Shown here: piece by piece, positions 46,779 through 58,439 of the stretch
Layout: every line of letters starts with the position of its first letter
Position numbering within the stretch: position 1 is the stretch's first letter
Assembly: GCA_012064385.1 (NCBI GenBank)
Contig: QRDG01000400.1
Location: 62,001-126,000, forward strand
DNA: 64,000 nucleotides
Source of the DNA: Puccinellia tenuiflora
Taxonomy: Eukaryota; Streptophyta; Magnoliopsida; Poales; Poaceae
Direction of reading: 5' to 3'
Notes under the pieces: model-generated
The model's database searches: none
Seen by the model: the letters and a program-made list of their open reading frames with translations, nothing else
Told to the model about the DNA's origin: nothing
Position numbers and translations under genes: made by a program

Positions 46779-49700
46779 GAAATGCAACTTACTTGATTTC
46801 GACGACCTTGATCTTCTCGCAGACTGAAACCTGACTCTGCCAAGAGCTTTGGTGAAGATATCAGCGAGCTGGTCGTCAGTACCCACGAATTTGACAGTCA
46901 CTGAGCCATCCTCGATGCAACCTCTGATGAAGTGATACCGCACCTCGATGTGCTTGCTTCTGTCATGGAAGACTGGGTTCTTGCACAATTGGATTGTAGA
47001 CTTGTTGTCCACAAGCAGGTTGGCGACAAGAGGAGCTGTTCCAAGCAAGTCACCAAGCAAACGCCCAAGCCAGACTCCTTGGCATGCTGCTGTCGATGCT
47101 GCCATGTACTCTGATTGGCAAGATGACAGTGACACCACTTTCTGCTTCTGGCTTTTCCAAGACACTGGGCACTCTCCAAAGAAGAAGAGAGTCCCGGATG
47201 TGCTCTTTCTATCATCAGGATCTCCAGCCATGTCGGCGTCGCTGTAGCCCACCAGTTGTGCTACTTCGGTGGTTGAGGTGTAACGACACCCAACATCAAG
47301 TGTTCCTGAGATATAGCGCAACAGATGCTTCACTGCGCTCATGTGCTCCGTGGTTGGTGCCTCCATGTATCTGCTCACCATTCCAACACTGAAACTGATG
47401 TCTGGACGAGTGTGAACAAGATAGCGAAGGCTGCCCACTATGTTCCGATACAGAGTGATGTTGACAGGGGGATTTGAGCTGTCCTTCATCAACTTCAGCC
47501 TGGGTTCCATGGGCACATGTGTCCGATTGCAGTCAGCCATGCCTGATTTCTCCAGTAGTTTCTTCGCGAATGCGGTCTGCTTCAGAGTGATCAACCCTGG
47601 CTCCTGACTTACTTCTATGCCAAGATACAGAGTGAGGAGGCCAAGATCACTCATCTTGAATCTCTGACACATCTCCAGCTTGAATTTCTTGATCTCGGTG
47701 GCACATACTCCGGTGACGACCAAGTCGTCAACGTATACTCCCAGGAGAAGGCGAGAGTTAATTGTCCTCGCCGAGGGTGTACACAGCATGCTCCGACGCG
47801 CTCTGTGTGAAGCCGAGCGCCACCAGCACCTCGTTGAGCTTGGTGTTCCATTCTCGAGGAGCTTGACACAATCCATACAGCGCCTTGTGCAGGCGCATCA
47901 CCTTGCTGGAGTTCCTGCTGTCGATGAAGCCTGGTGGCTGGCTGACGTAGACCTCCTCGCCTAGCTCGCCGTTGAGGAACACTGTCTTCACATCCATGTG
48001 GTGTACCTCCCACTTGAATTGAGCGGCGACGGCGAGCAGAAGAGGGACGGAGTCCAGCCGCGCGACAGGGGCAAAGACCTCGTCGAAGTCGATCCCCGGT
48101 CACTGGACGTAGCCCTTCGCGACGAGCCGGGCCTTGTGCTTGAGGACGTTGCCATCGGGGTCGTGCTTGAGCTTGTACACCCACTTCAGTCCGATGGGCT
48201 TGTGGCCAGGAGGGAGCTCTGTCATCGACCAGGTGCCATTTTCCTCGATCGAATCCAGCTCGTCGTGCATCGCCTTGCGCCATTCCTCGTCTCCCTCCGC
48301 CTCAGCAAGTGTGGAGGGTTCGCCGGTGGGCGTGAGAAGGAGGCGCTCCGCCCTCCCTGGGTTCATCGCACTAGGATCGATCAGATCCAGCACCGGGCGA
48401 TAGCGAAGAGGACCGAGCGGGTCACCGCCCGCATCGAGATTTTCCTCTGCACCTTCAGCTGGGGGCGAGACGAAGCGCACAGGCTGAGTTGGCCATGGAG
48501 TCATGGGCTGGCCCATGTGCGATGGGATAGCACTGGCCCGCGAAGGAGGTGTCGCCGCAGGACCTGGTGACGGGGACGGAGGCGCACCTTCTTCTCTGAA
48601 TCCTTCAGACTTAACTGCAGCTGGCTGCAATAGAGTCCAGCTCTCGATGGTCAGCGCAGGCGAGCTGCTGCCGAGCTCCTCCCAATTCCAGCTCGCTCCC
48701 TCATCAAAGATGACATCGCGGGAGACGTGAAGCCGCTTCTTTGCTGGATCGTACAGCCGATAGGCCTTGCCTCCTGGCTCGTACCCAAGCATCATCATCG
48801 GGCGAGACCTGTCATCCAGCTTCTTCAGGCCTGGCTTCGTCTCCTTGGCGTATGTCCGGCAACCGAAGAGGCGGAAGAAGTGGACGGCGGGCTTGCTGCC
48901 GAACCAGCCCTCGTACGGTGTGTTCCCCTCCAGGCTTCGCGTCAGGGAACTGTTGAGGATGAAGACAACGGTGGATGCCGCCTCGCCCCAGAACTCCGCC
49001 GACACATTCATGGCCTTGAGCATGCATCTGGTAGCGCTGACGACGGTCTGATTCCGCCTCTCCACCACCCCATTTTGCTGCGGCGAGTAGGGTGCGGTGA
49101 GGTGGCGCTTGATTCCACGATCTGCGCACCACTCCGCGAAATCAGTCGCGGTGAATTCCCCGTCACGGTCGGTGCGGAGAACACGAAGTGGCCGTTTCGA
49201 CTCTTTCTCTGCCTCGGCCTGGAAGCGGCGAATCGCCGCCGCTGCCTCATCCTTCGTCTTCAGGAGCATCAACCACATGTACCTGCTGTGGTCGTCAACC
49301 AACAACAGAAAGTACCTTTTTCCGCCGTGTGTCGCCGGCGTGATTGGGCCGCATAGGTCGCCGTGCACAAGCTCCAATGGCTCCGATGCATGGTACTTGG
49401 CCACCGCAGGGAAGGGAGCGCGACGATGCTTGCCGGCGAGGCACGCCTCGCAGAGCTGCTCGACATGTGTGACTGCAGGGAGGCCGCGCACCATTCCTCC
49501 TCGTGACAGCTTCTGTAGGCTGTCAAAGCTCTGATGAGCAAACCTTGAGTGCCAGCGCCAAGCATCATCATCGGTGTGTGCAACGAGGCACACTGGCTGC
49601 ATGATCTGAAGCTTGGCGATGTACATCCGATTCCTCATGCGTGGCACCTTGGTTATCAGCACCCTGTCTTGGTCACGTATAGTCATGAAGCCGTGCTCGA

Positions 49701-50139
49701 CATGGGTGGGATACCCAATCTCGTCCAGTTGTCCGATGCTAATGATGCTGGACTTAAGCCTTGGGATCCAGTAGACATCCACAAGCTGGCGGTGGCGTTC
49801 ACCGTCGATGGCGAAGAGGACTGTGCCGCGGCCACAAATGTCCACAACAGAGCCGTCGCCGAAGCAAACCTTGCCTGACACTCCCTTGTTCAGTTCGGCG
49901 AAGACGTTGGCGTCGCCGGTCATGTGGTTTGACGCCCCGGTATCCAGGTACCAGGCTGCGTCGACGTCATCTGGCGCGTTCTTCAGTACGACACGGGCGC
50001 GCTCTTCGTTCAGGTAAACCGGTTCCTCTTTCAGAAGGGTTTCTGGGACAGTTGGTGCAGCGATCGGTGGCGTGGAGTCCCGGAGCTCGACGATGGTAGC
50101 GATATGCAGTGCAGAACCTGATTCGCCGCCCTCCTCCAC
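46779..50139 (-). pseudogene. Copia 2 pol: protease, integrase, reverse transcriptase, RNase H
   Basis: A 679-codon stretch (50139-48103) holds protease LDTGASNHMTGD, the GAG-pre-integrase region (WRWHSRFAHQSFDSL), the integrase core with HGDLCGP, RTDRDGEF and QNGVVERRN, and the start of reverse transcriptase (LKHKARLVAKGYVQ). An in-frame TGA at 48100-48102 follows. The same frame goes on through MDVKTVFLNGELGEEVYVSQ to about 47757, where an indel shifts it. YVDD lies at about 47730, and RNase H (VSLSSCQSEYMAASTAACQG) runs to LADIFTKALG. Two lesions in an otherwise long frame indicate fairly recent death. Confidence 0.92.
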
Positions 50140-51122
50140 CTGCGTCAGGTGCGCCGCCGCGGCAGCCTCGTTCCTCTGTTTCTTACGGCACTCCTTGGCC
50201 TAGTGCCCCTTTTTCTTGCAGTAGTGGCATCTGTCGCGGTCGATCTCGCCATCAGGCGCGTTCGCCGCCACGGGTTTGGGCTTGGACTACCCTCCCGTCA
50301 CGGCTGCCTCCAGAGCCGTTGCCACGGCCCTGCTTCCGCTTCTCCTCCCACTGCTTCTCTGTGAGAAGGAGCTGACCACCAGAGTCTACCTTCTCGCCAT
50401 CAAGGTGCTCCTCGACGGCGCATAGGTGACCAACGACTTCCTCAACGGTGAGCTCCGCCGGGTTCATCATTGTCTCCATGGAGAAGGCAATTTGCACGAA
50501 GCGACCAGGCACCACTGACAGGAACTTCCTGACAATCCTCTCGTCGTCACAAACTATCTCCAAGGGAGCGAAGCGTGGCGCCGAGAGTTGAGATTCTCAG
50601 CCCAAATTCATCGATGTGCTCGCCATCCTTGAAGGCGATCATCTCGAACTCCGTTCGGAGCCGCCGCACGCGCGTGTCGCGCACGCAATCGTTGCCCTGG
50701 TGCTGAACCCTGATTGCCTCCCAGGCCGCCTTCACGCTGCCCTTTCCGATCAATAGCGGATGCATCTCCGCCGAGGTGGACCGAAGCAGCGCGGCGAGCG
50801 CCTGCTTGTCCTCACACCGAGAGACACCGTCGTCCTCGATCGCGTCCCACAGAGACGCGGACTGCATGTTCACCTCCATCACCATCGCCCAGTTGGTGTA
50901 CTCCCCCCGCTTCAGCATCGGGAAGATGAGGCTCGCGCCGCCGCCTCCGCTCGGCTCGCGCACCACCTCGCGGTGCACGACGATCTCTCCGCCTCCACGC
51001 CGAACTCTGCTACGCCCGCGGCTTGGCGAGCGTCGTCGCTGCCCGGGCACTGGTGTCACGGATTGTCGAGGGGTGCGATTGGCGGCGGGTGGGGTGTTGC
51101 CGGAGTGCTGACCGCCCGACAT
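50140..51122 (-). pseudogene. Copia 2 gag
   Basis: ATG at 51122 opens MSGGQHSGNTPPAANRTPRQ, 15 nt from the primer site. The capsid-type region follows (LKRGEYTNWAMVMEVNMQSA). A one-base shift near 50558 (LGDSL / EIVCDDERIV) and another near 50290 break the frame. The CCHC knuckle reads CHYCKKKGH, then TAG (50200-50202) where Trp is usual, then AKEC. After that stop the frame runs straight into pol. Confidence 0.85.
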
Positions 51123-51136
51123 TGCTCTACCCTATG

Positions 51137-51150
51137 GTTCTGATACCAAT
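51137..51150 (-). other. Primer binding site matching initiator tRNA-Met
   Basis: TTGGTATCAGAACC on the minus strand abuts the 5' LTR. It is the usual primer site of plant Copia elements. Confidence 0.9.
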
Positions 51151-51566
51151 TGATGCCTGCAAGGATCAATGGAGCAGAACAAATTTGGTGGATGAAAACA
51201 AGAACACAAGAAAGGCACGAGGGTTTTGTGCTGTGCACACGAACTGCAGCTTTTCTGATTTCTCTTTCTCTACTTACTCTCTAGTTACAACTGATTTCCT
51301 GAAATCTAGGATCAGAGACCGAGCCTACAAGGTAGTGCCATCCCACTACCGCTCAGATCCATCACCCCCTAATTAAAACTTAGCTGCATGATCTGAATCG
51401 TGTCCATCCCCACGAGCATCCTATGCAGCTACTGGACCAAGTCCTAACAACACAAATGATAACTGAAACTAGGTACTGACAGTGAGCATGTACAGGCACA
51501 CGCTGACTGTATTTTTATTCAGACTAGCCAAACTAAAAGGAGTAAGCTGCTTTGATTTAACCAACA
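51151..51566 (-). repeat. 5' LTR of Copia 2
   Basis: 416 bp, partner of 46355-46766. Confidence 0.95.
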
Positions 51567-51571
51567 TGAAT

Positions 51572-52195
51572 ATGCACATTTTTAAATCTCCAAATTTTAT
51601 TAGATTTGTTATTTTTATATAGTTTTTAAAATACAAAGTATTTGAAGTTGATTTTTTGTATGAAGCGTGGGATACATCATTGTCTACCACTGAAGGGATT
51701 ACGCGAACCGTCGTCGCCCGGGTTAATTGTTGCAGAGCAGAGGAATTAGAGTAGAGATGGCACTTGCCTATAAAATAAAACAAAACTGGTTTCTTGAGGA
51801 ATGATTTTCCTTGGACTTCCTCGGTTCCTCCATCTATACGAAGTGACTTGGATAACGAAACAGCCAGTCTGGCGAAGAATCCATTCTCAGCCACTAAATT
51901 TGCACATTCCCTCCAACGTTCAGAACCAGCCAATGCTGATACGTCTGCGGCTGAGAAATAGCACAAAGAATCTGGACGGACAGAACTATCAGCCTTCACA
52001 AGAACCATGTGACAGGATCAATGGATTGTAGGCAATAAAACGGGATTAATCAACGTATGTTCATGGTCACAAACACCGATGTTTGAGAATGTAAATTTGC
52101 TTGCTCTCCGGTACAACCGCAAACAGAACAAAATGCAATGCATCAACAATTTTTTTCCTTATTACAAACACCAAAATTCGCAGAACAAACTGCAG
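51572..52195. repeat. B-unit tail and 3' flank module, copy 5
   Basis: The B tail resumes after the Copia and joins the flank module (AAAACTGGTTTCTTGAGGAA at 51783, AATTCGCAGAACAAACTGC at 52175). No gene. Confidence 0.6.
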
Positions 52196-52545
52196 ATGGG
52201 AACGAACAGCAGAAGTTTGCTACCTCCATCGATCCAGCAATCGAGGCCCTGAGCACGGAAGTGAGCAGAACAGGAACCTGGTGAGCACGAGGACGTCCCT
52301 GGAGGGTCTTGAGCAGGTCGAACTCGAGGCCCTTGTGGTTGAGCTCGGCAACGCACCTGCCGAGCAGGGCGGCGTCCCCCTGGTCCCGCGCGAGATGAGG
52401 CACGGGATCCACGACCGCCGGCACGAGGTCGCCGCGCACCCGAGGCGACCCAACAGTCGGAATCCTCCAGGAACGGCATCATGCATTCGGCCCGGCGAGG
52501 GTGCACGCCCGGTGGCCACATGGTCTGAAGATTCGCTCGCAGGCT
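52196..52545 (-). pseudogene. Small coiled-coil gene, copy 5, internally deleted
   Basis: ATG at 52484-52486 opens MHDAVPGGFRLLGRLGCAAT and SCRRSWIPCL as in copy 4. The rest of the membrane segment and the first half of the coiled coil are then deleted, and the remaining coding DNA is read out of frame. Downstream DNA still matches copies 1 and 6 (GAGCAGGTCGAACTCGAG, 52311). Confidence 0.5.
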
Positions 52546-53078
52546 ATATTCAAGGCCAACATCTCAATTGTACTGCATTTGCTTTTTTTCGAGATTAAAT
52601 TGTACTGCATTGGTGGTGGGATGCCACATCTTAGTTTCGGCCTATATATTTGGTACAGCCCTTAGGAACACACAACACCATGCCGTGGTCGACCTGATGT
52701 AATTTGTTCCACCTCCGCTCTTGTGTGTGAAACTGTTGACCTCTCCCTAGACCATAGACAATACTCCACCTAGACACGAGATGTGATGTTGCGCGCGATG
52801 TGTGCATGGACACATTTATGTGAAGTTTAGAATGAGTGGCATCAGAAAAGCATGCTCAACTACTCTTACATTATCTCGTAAGAGCATGTGCCGACCGGTG
52901 GTCTTATCACTTAGCTTTTGTTTCCGACCCAACATGATGAAGGTTCACTTGGAAGGGTATATTGCCTGCACTGAACAATCTAGCAGCTGGCGATGTCTCG
53001 AAGACTTGTTTAGAGGCTCTCGAGAGCATCACACACTTTTCGGGATGGGCTACCCCGTGATGACTTGATCGGTCGAGG

Positions 53079-53236
53079 CAATGGCGGAGCTAGACTCTAG
53101 CACCAGTGATGTCAATGCACTATGTTGCGTTATACTTTTAGGGGTCGATGCATAAATTTCAAGAAACAAATTAAAGGGCGTTTGGAATAGCTGTGATGTC
53201 AATCTACATCACAAACTATGAGCAGTTCCGCCACTG
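53079..53236. mobile_element. hAT-type MITE, 158 bp
   Basis: Ends CAATGGCGGAGC and (reverse) CAGTGGCGGAAC. Flanked by an 8-bp repeat with one change, GGTCGAGG / GGTCGAGC (53071-53078 and 53237-53244). Other A units have a single uninterrupted copy (GGTGGAGGGTG). Confidence 0.8.
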
Positions 53237-53573
53237 GGTCGAGCGTGTGTTGAATGCACAATGTCACTGAGATTTTTCTCTTTTTCTCTGCTTTTGCTTG
53301 GTGTGTTCGTTTGTATGTGCTGGGTTTGTTTGTTGTTCTCATCATTTTGTCAGGTCGGAGCCTCGTGCTCTTTGACATCTTGTTTCGCCTCTTTTTACTA
53401 CTTATCTGGAAAACTATTTTGTTCTAAGTCAATAGGCAGTGCTCCCGTCTTCTGAAAAAAGTACGATAGCTGCAATTTGTATTACGTTGGAATTGTGAGT
53501 TCATACTTCTATTTAGTTTTAAATTATGATAGATATGGAGGGAACAACCCTTTTTGGTCATGGATGGTTAAAC

Positions 53574-53608
53574 ATATATTTTTTAATAAATCCCCAGACT
53601 CTGCCTCT
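53574..53608 (-). mobile_element. 35-bp LINE tail insertion
   Basis: Flanked by an exact 12-bp repeat GGATGGTTAAAC (53562-53573 and 53609-53620). On the minus strand the insert reads AGAGGCAGAGTCTGGGGATT and then an AT-rich tail with an A run. Other units lack it. Confidence 0.75.
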
Positions 53609-54029
53609 GGATGGTTAAACCAATGGACTTTTATTCTGCCTCAGAGGAGACAAACTAGCTTGGTCGGTGAAGTATTGCCCGTCCGGGTACAATTTGAGCC
53701 CCCTTCACCACTTTGGCAGTTTTGGTTGTGTCAGCACCAACATGTGGACACACAATCGATAGGTTGTGTTTATTTTAAACAAGTCAAATTTTGTGGTTAA
53801 AAGTATTAAGTTTCCTCGGAGCAAGTGCCACGACCGGCTACGATTGGGTTTTCTGCATAAAAAAAACTGCCTCAAAAGTTGGGAACCCACACGTACTACC
53901 TCGAAAAGGTAGAAACATCACACCAAAATGGCAGCAAGAGATTTCGTATGTTTCTTATGAGACATGCTCAAAGAATAGAGTTCTTAAATATTTTTTATTT
54001 ATTGTTGATGTGACAAAGAATATTTGCAT

Positions 54030-55189
54030 ACTTGATGGCATGTGGAAGTCTTTCCCAAGATAATTGTCTCAGATGACGCAGCATGGTGCAGCTTGTTAGC
54101 TAATTTCAGTGGTGGGTTTAATTTCAGCGGGCACTAGGGAAGGGTTCCGATGAATAGGCCTTTACGTGGGTGAGTAGGAGAATGAATTGCGCCTACAATC
54201 TTTGAACTCGTGTGCAGCATGCAAAACAATCCTTACTCAGGAAGTGTGTCAATATGGTCTCTATACTTGTTAAAGGGGCTTCATCTACGGCGTATTCAGA
54301 TGATGTGTGACCATATGCCAACCAACATGGCATCCAGCTCGGACGTCTGGTGCTTGGCACTCCACGAGGTAGCGAAATTGATCTGGATGTGGGTTCAAAA
54401 ATTAAATCGAGGTTGATGCATTGGCCACCTCCAATTGCCACCTCGAGGTTGAAGAACACCTACGCCTATTCGCCCATGAGCTTAGGTATCGATCAGCACC
54501 ACCCGCTGCAACCCAGCTGTCGTGAAGTTAATTTCCCATAGGCTCGCCATGCGGAACTCGCCACAGTCGTCTCTAATCACTACGCCAGTGACCAGTGGTA
54601 AGATCAAGGGATCACACCGCCACCGCCATGTCTCTGGACGACTTGGTGGAGCTTGATGCCTCATGCGGACCATTCTACAGGTGTGCAGCACAGGGCGGAG
54701 ATCCTCCTGGAGCAGTCGCGTGAGGTTGCTCTGGAAGTGCGTACAGATGAAATGCAAGGACAACAGTAGTTAGCGAGAAGAGGACGTACAGCAAAACTAT
54801 TAATCGACACTGTAAATTTATTCTGTGCACATTTTGCTGCAATTAGTGGTAAATTGAACCGGTAGTTTGATTGGACTAGTAGGACGCGAACAACCTAATG
54901 GGAACAACGATGGAACAACAGTCTCGGTGGAAATCAATTCGGTAGTTTCATCTCATAGAAGAACGTCGGGTTTGAGTCATCCAAAGGCGGCGCAACGACG
55001 CAGCCTAGTACAGAGGGAGCAACGACAGTCTCGTTGGAAATCATCAGAGACGACTAAAACACTCGGCGGTGGCTGCACGCTAACCGACGGCCACATGGGC
55101 TTTAGGTTCCCTTACAGACTTTATTCAAGGCCAGCCTATTGGTACAACCATGCATGCTAGTTGGATGACCACCTTCTGGGATTCAGTTG
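54030..55189 (+). repeat. Inter-unit module, copy 3
   Basis: The uninterrupted version: AGCATGGTGCAGCTTGTTAG (54081), CCGATGAATAGGCC (54148), GGCGGAGATCCTCCTGGAG (54693). It serves as the empty site for the Copia 1 and foldback insertions in copies 2 and 1. Minus-strand frames at 54193-54459 (LEVAIGGGQCINLDLI) have a counterpart at 44559-44909, but neither is a convincing gene. Confidence 0.7.
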
Positions 55190-55932
55190 CCCTATATATA
55201 CACACATGCGCCATCGACGTGAATTTTCATCTTCGTAGGGTTATTTGGTACAACCCTTAGGAACACTTAATCCGTGACACGATCGATATTTCATGTAAGC
55301 ACGAAATGCGATGTTGTGTGTGTGAGCTCACATGTGTACACATAGCTTCTACCAAGTTCGGAATGAGTGGTATCAGAAAAACACATTCAACTACTTTGAA
55401 CCGTTCTGTAAGCATTTGTGTCGATTGGTGGTCGTGTCACTCAACTCTGTTCACAACACATAATGATATAAGGGCCGCTTGGATGGACATACTGGCCGCA
55501 TTGAACGCTCTGGCTGCTGGTAAGTGGTCAGAGACTTCAGACATAACTTGGAGTCCGCACTAAGTCGAGAGGCTCTTGATCCGTGGAGGGTGTGTGGATT
55601 GCACGATGTCGACGATATTTTCTTCTCTACTTTTGCTTGGTGTGTTAGTGTGTTTATGGTCGGTTTGTTTGTTGTTTTCGCTTTGTCAGGTCGGAGCTTC
55701 GTGCTCTTTGAAATCTTGTTTCAACTTTTTTTACTAATTATCTAGACAACTATTTTCTTTTATGTCAAGAAGCAGTGCTCCCCTGTTCTCCAAAAGAAGT
55801 ACCATAGCTAACTATTTTATTACATTGTACTTAAGAGGACAAAATTAAGAGGATGGAATTGAGGGTTCGCATTTCTGTTTGGATTGAAATTATGATAGAT
55901 ATGGAGGGATCAGCCTTTTTTTGGTCGTTGAT
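55190..55932 (+). repeat. Duplicated unit, type C copy 3
   Basis: CCCTATATATACACACATG (55190), GAATGAGTGGTATCAG (55363), GGATGGACATACTGGCCGCA (55481), tail with GAAGCAGTGCTCCCCTGTTC (55769). Confidence 0.75.
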
Positions 55933-57010
55933 TTTTTTCTTCGAAATAGGGAAATACCCTGGCCTCTACATCGAAAAGATACATACGCCCATGATTTATT
56001 TCTTTTATTCAACATAGACTGTCAAAAGCCTTACAACGAACGATCATACTATCCGAAACCTCCAAATAGTGAAAAATCACAACAACTAGCACAAACAAAA
56101 AACGAGAAACGAGGACTTTCGCCCACGACCATCGTAGACTCAACGACCATCTCAAGAGAAAGCACCTTGTGCGCACACTCCGAACGTTACCTCCGCCATC
56201 TTCCGCCAACCCATCTTCAGCGTATAGAACGAAGCGAAGACCCCCTGACAGGCCTGTCATCGACCCCACCACAATGCCAAACGGTACCACCGCCCTGCGG
56301 GCGTCCACCAACATGCGTCCATCATTGAGACCCCGCGACGCCACGCCACCGAGACTCATTGTTGTCGATGCAGAAGATGTAACAACGCTATCCAGTGTCC
56401 ACCTGTTGCCTCCCCCATCCAGCGCTTGCTCCAAGAACAATGCCCCCACGAGGGAGAGCGACACTGAAAGCGTCGACATAGTTCGATCCGGGAGACCCGA
56501 TCTAGGGTTTCCTTTAGAGCAGCCCGAGCGACAATGAGGCGATGGCGGCAAGTTCGATGCCTTCAACAAGGGATCACCGCAAAGATGCCGCCATCGCTCA
56601 CCATCAACGCCGCAAAGACACGGTTTTTACCGGCTGCCATGCCAACTGAAACTCACAGCGCACTAGCCTCCCAACCGCGCGGCCGATGATCGAAGTCCAT
56701 TAACGACTGATCTAGGTGGGTGCCCAGACCCATGGCCGACCGCCGCTGCCCACCATGATCCGCCTCCGCAGTGAAGGCGGCGAGGAGGAGAAGCTGTCGC
56801 TGGCCGCCAACCGCCCCATCTGCCCCAAAGAAGAAGCCGCCACGACCTTTTGCCCCCGGGCGCCTTCGACACCGGGGACCGCCGCCACCGCGGTCCATGC
56901 CGTCGGCATCGGCGGTAGGGTAACCGCCCGGATGCGCTCGATGCAGCGCTAGGGTTTCCACCCTAGTATCGCCTTGGGGGTACGATACGGGGAAGAGAGT
57001 GCTTGGAACA
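55933..57010 (-). mobile_element. LINE-like retroelement without genes, copy 2
   Basis: Same tail and body as 21396-22390: a T run, CGAAATAGGGAAATACCC, then GC-rich sequence to about 56960. The flanking unit sequence TTGGTC.T.GGATT appears on both sides, consistent with a target duplication of about 13 bp. Frames in the GC-rich part are low complexity. No reverse transcriptase. Confidence 0.5.
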
Positions 57011-58430
57011 ATTGGTCATATGGATTCTTAAAGTAGTGGACTTTTATTTTTCCTAAGAGGAGACGGACTGGTTTGGTAGGTCTAGTATTGCCCACTCCAG
57101 GTACAGTTCGTCTAGGAGGCACCAGGGGTGGTGGTCCCGTCGGCAGCGTTCGACATATGACCGATGCGTTTGGCATCGTTGCGTGGCGGAAAACCGATCT
57201 CCCTCTTGTACAAGGAACGTAAACACAACACTGTTCTCTATCATTTGGTCGAATAACTTTTTGCGTCCACTTGGCACATTTACCATGATATTCGATGCAA
57301 CTTGGCACATTTATTTTGAACATTTTTCCCACATGCCCCAATTTTTCTAAATTGGACTACTAAGTGATAGAACACGCCAACTTAATTTCTTATACGTTCA
57401 TGGAAACTCAGCCAACTTCAATACTTTTTTTCCCTTTGACATGGGCCAACTTCCATTTTGACACTCCTTCCTATCCGCTTTATATGTTACGAGAAAATAA
57501 CTAACTAGGTACAATTCACACAAGTCACGACAAATATTTAGAATCAGAGGGAATATGTTTTAAGTGGCAGAAGGACACTAGACGGATAGAAGTATCGCAA
57601 TTCTTTAGAAGGACCGTTGGGATGAGCTAACCAGCATTTTTTCTGTAAGGCTTGCACCTGAAGCTGGTAATGAAGAATCATTCTTGAATTCGTCTTATTT
57701 TGCACTCTCAATGTTTAGAACAAGTCAACTTAAATTGTGATATGTTAAGCTGCTAGGAAATAGAAAAACGGAGCTAGACGGACAGAACTATCGCCGTCCT
57801 TCACAAGGACCATGAGGCAGGATCAATAAATTGTAGGCACACACGAGATCCCAGAGATGTTTAGCTAGTTTTTCTTCACCCGGGTTCTTTTCTCGGCCCT
57901 TTCTTTTTTATCTCGCCTCGGATGCGAGATCGGGCTTGATTTGTATATAAACACTTTTTTTCTATCTAATCGAGAGGCAGAACGACTGCCGGTTCCTCAA
58001 AAAATAAATAAATTGTCGGCAGTAAAACAGGATTAGACGTATCTTCATGGCCATAAACACTCAAGTTTGAGAGGGGAAATTTGCACTTCGTTACAAACAA
58101 AATGTAATGCATCAAATATTGTTCCTTATTACAATCATCAAAATTCACAGAACAAACAGTTGTGCAGGGTGGAACGGACATCAGTAAGCTTCATCGATCG
58201 AGAGTCCTGAACACTCAAGGGATCAAGCTATCCGGCGTCGTCCTGGCTAATTGCAGAGCAGGAACTAGAGTAGAGCTGACACTTGCCTATAAAATAAAAT
58301 TGGTTTCTTGAGGAATGATTTTCCTTAGCTTTTGTGTTAAGTTTACCGTGATTTCCTCGATCGATACGAAGTGAATTGGATAACTAAGTAGTCAGTCTTG
58401 CACTTGAATCATTCTAATGCATCGAATATA
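57011..58430. repeat. Unit tail and 3' flank module, copy 6
   Basis: 57300-57830 matches 22714-23260. 58010-58400 carries the flank motifs (TAAAATAAAATTGGTTTCTT, 58290). A LINE tail lies at 57840-58006. No gene. Confidence 0.65.
57840..58006 (+). mobile_element. 167-bp LINE tail insertion
   Basis: Flanked by a 15-bp repeat AATAAATTGTAGGCA / AATAAATTGTCGGCA (57825-57839 and 58007-58021). The insert ends GACTGCCGGTTCCTC plus an A run. The other flank modules lack it. Confidence 0.85.
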
Positions 58431-58439
58431 TTTTTTCCT

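Larger units (their letters stand above)
46355..51566 (-). mobile_element. Copia retrotransposon 2
   Basis: LTRs 46355-46766 and 51151-51566 start TGATGCCTGC and end TTAACCAACA. An exact 5-bp target duplication TGAAT lies at 46350-46354 and 51567-51571. A primer site for initiator tRNA-Met lies at 51137-51150 and a purine tract at 46767-46778. Coding on the minus strand is in Copia order. The LTRs differ at roughly 14 sites plus a 4-bp indel by eye (about 3.5%). Coding DNA is GC-rich, unlike Copia 1. Confidence 0.95.
52620..54029 (+). repeat. Duplicated unit, type A copy 5
   Basis: The TATA region is shortened (CCTATATATTTGGTACAG, 52642). GAATGAGTGGCATCAG has become AGAATGAGTGGCATCAG (52828). 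The tail includes AGGCAGTGCTCCCGTCTTCT (53436). It holds a hAT MITE and a 35-bp LINE tail. Confidence 0.75.

Noticed and set aside
48727..49356. Plus-strand ORFs of up to 209 codons across Copia 2
   Set aside because: Antisense shadows of the GC-rich pol gene.
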